A DNA stretch of 64,000 bases from Auanema rhodensis. Its lineage: Eukaryota > Nematoda > Chromadorea > Rhabditida > Rhabditidae. Shown here in pieces: positions 63,201-64,000 of the stretch. The stretch lies in NCBI GenBank assembly GCA_964057225.1, contig OZ059895.1:6014001-6078000 (forward strand). Reading direction: 5' to 3'. The first letter of the stretch is position 1, and the number at the start of each line of letters is the position of its first letter. The notes under the pieces are model-generated. The model made no database searches, was not told where the DNA came from, and saw only the letters and a list, made by a program, of their open reading frames with translations. The translations under genes were made by a program, and so were the position numbers.

Positions 63201-64000
63201 TGTTATATATATATTCATTTACCTTAGTAAAGTTTTCTCTAACCAAACCTTTGGCAGTGGTACTCTCTACAGTAACAGAAAATCTTGAAACAAAATATTT
63301 TTTATTGTTTTAGAACAGGCGCCTACCTAGGTTCAGTTAGCCATTCAATAGGATCTTCAATAGAAGATGCTTTACGTTTACTACCTTTAGCTTCTAAATG
63401 AGTCTTTTCAAAATTAGCATCAGCAATACGGAGAAGCTCATTCAATACCTGAACGAAATATTCTTAACCGTTGCAAACAACATTAAATATTATATGTTTA
63501 ATGAATTAATTTCGAAAAAATGTATAATTCATACCAGAAGCATGGAATGAGACCTTTCATCTACAGGAAAGGAATGATGATCGGAGCTTTCATAAGAAGC
63601 AAATGCTTCTTTAATGCACATCTGACAAAGCACTTCATTATTTATATGTAAATTATAAAACTTGCCTGGTACCATTCAGTTTTTTGCTTAGCTTCTCTCT
63701 GAGATGTTATAGTTAAAGCTGCATGGAGCGCTTCTGTAGCCTGGATTCTAATATTGTGCTATAACGGGAAATAAGATTAAACAAACAGAGCAAACGGATA
63801 AACCTTAGGATCACGGATAACAGCGAAAATATTGCGGAAAAAAACATTAGCACGTGAAAAGAAAGAAGTAGATGTGAACATCGCCAACTCTCGAGCTAAT
63901 AAAACAGCGGCTAATCTTCTTATAGAATTCCCACTTGATTCCTATAGACAATTGCTTGTTTTAACTTTACTCTGCTTTAGATACCTGTAACCATTCTAAA
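54286..64000 (-). CDS. let-363: TOR kinase (mTOR/LET-363), 5' end outside window
   Basis: TOR is the Ser/Thr kinase of TORC1/TORC2 that ties growth and translation to nutrients. The minus-strand gene fills the right end and is still open at 64000. Helical HEAT repeats lie at about 59700-64000. The FAT domain lies at about 56400-59650 ([60 protein letters not shown]). The rapamycin-binding FRB domain lies at about 55930-56360 ([32 protein letters not shown]). The kinase lies at about 54550-55800: [20 protein letters not shown], the catalytic loop [12 protein letters not shown] and [13 protein letters not shown]. The FATC end is [15 protein letters not shown], with the stop at 54286. Dozens of exons have introns of about 45 bases. 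Catalytic Asp, His and Asn and the metal-binding DFG are all present, so it should be active. Confidence 0.97.

Overview
The window is animal DNA, almost certainly from a nematode. It is AT-rich, and its genes are cut into many short exons by introns mostly 40-60 bases long. It holds two cuticle-collagen genes, a U1 snRNA gene close to the C. elegans type, and two copies of an SL2-like spliced-leader RNA gene. Several genes start a few bases after a 3' splice-site-like sequence, and some sit in tight same-strand pairs, as expected for trans-spliced operons. The clade cannot be fixed from the sequence: no species-specific marker was recognised.

Layout, left to right. 1-9357 (+): the 3' part of an NBAS/SMGL-1 gene, then an unrecognised Ser/Lys-rich protein. 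9401-16472 (+): a secreted Cys-rich, Thr-rich, probably GPI-anchored protein, with its ATG only 43 bases after the previous stop. 16824-21770: two cuticle collagens on the minus strand; between them, on the plus strand, lie two SL2-like SL RNA genes and a U1 snRNA gene that share one upstream element at -57/-58. 22364-24750 (-): a divergent DEG/ENaC channel. 24751-28409: an AT-rich spacer. 28410-41737 (+): MED18, DBR1, CK2 beta and PHAF1. PHAF1 has a 5.8 kb intron that carries a complete leucine-rich-repeat membrane protein gene on the other strand. 41953-48480 (-): RBBP6 followed by the Pol II CTD phosphatase FCP1, 126 bases apart. 49875-51025 (+): a compact Runt-domain factor. 51568-53843 (-): a CPEB RNA-binding protein. 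54286-64000 (-): the TOR kinase, whose 5' end lies beyond the window.

Many of the genes serve RNA synthesis, processing and translation: SL and U1 RNAs, MED18, FCP1, RBBP6, DBR1, CPEB and TOR. The likely co-transcribed pairs are MED18-DBR1 (152 bases apart) and RBBP6-FCP1 (126 bases). The SL2-like RNAs are the kind of molecule used in nematodes to cap downstream operon genes. All gene models were built by hand from reading frames, splice sites and remembered family sequences; no database search or RNA evidence was available.
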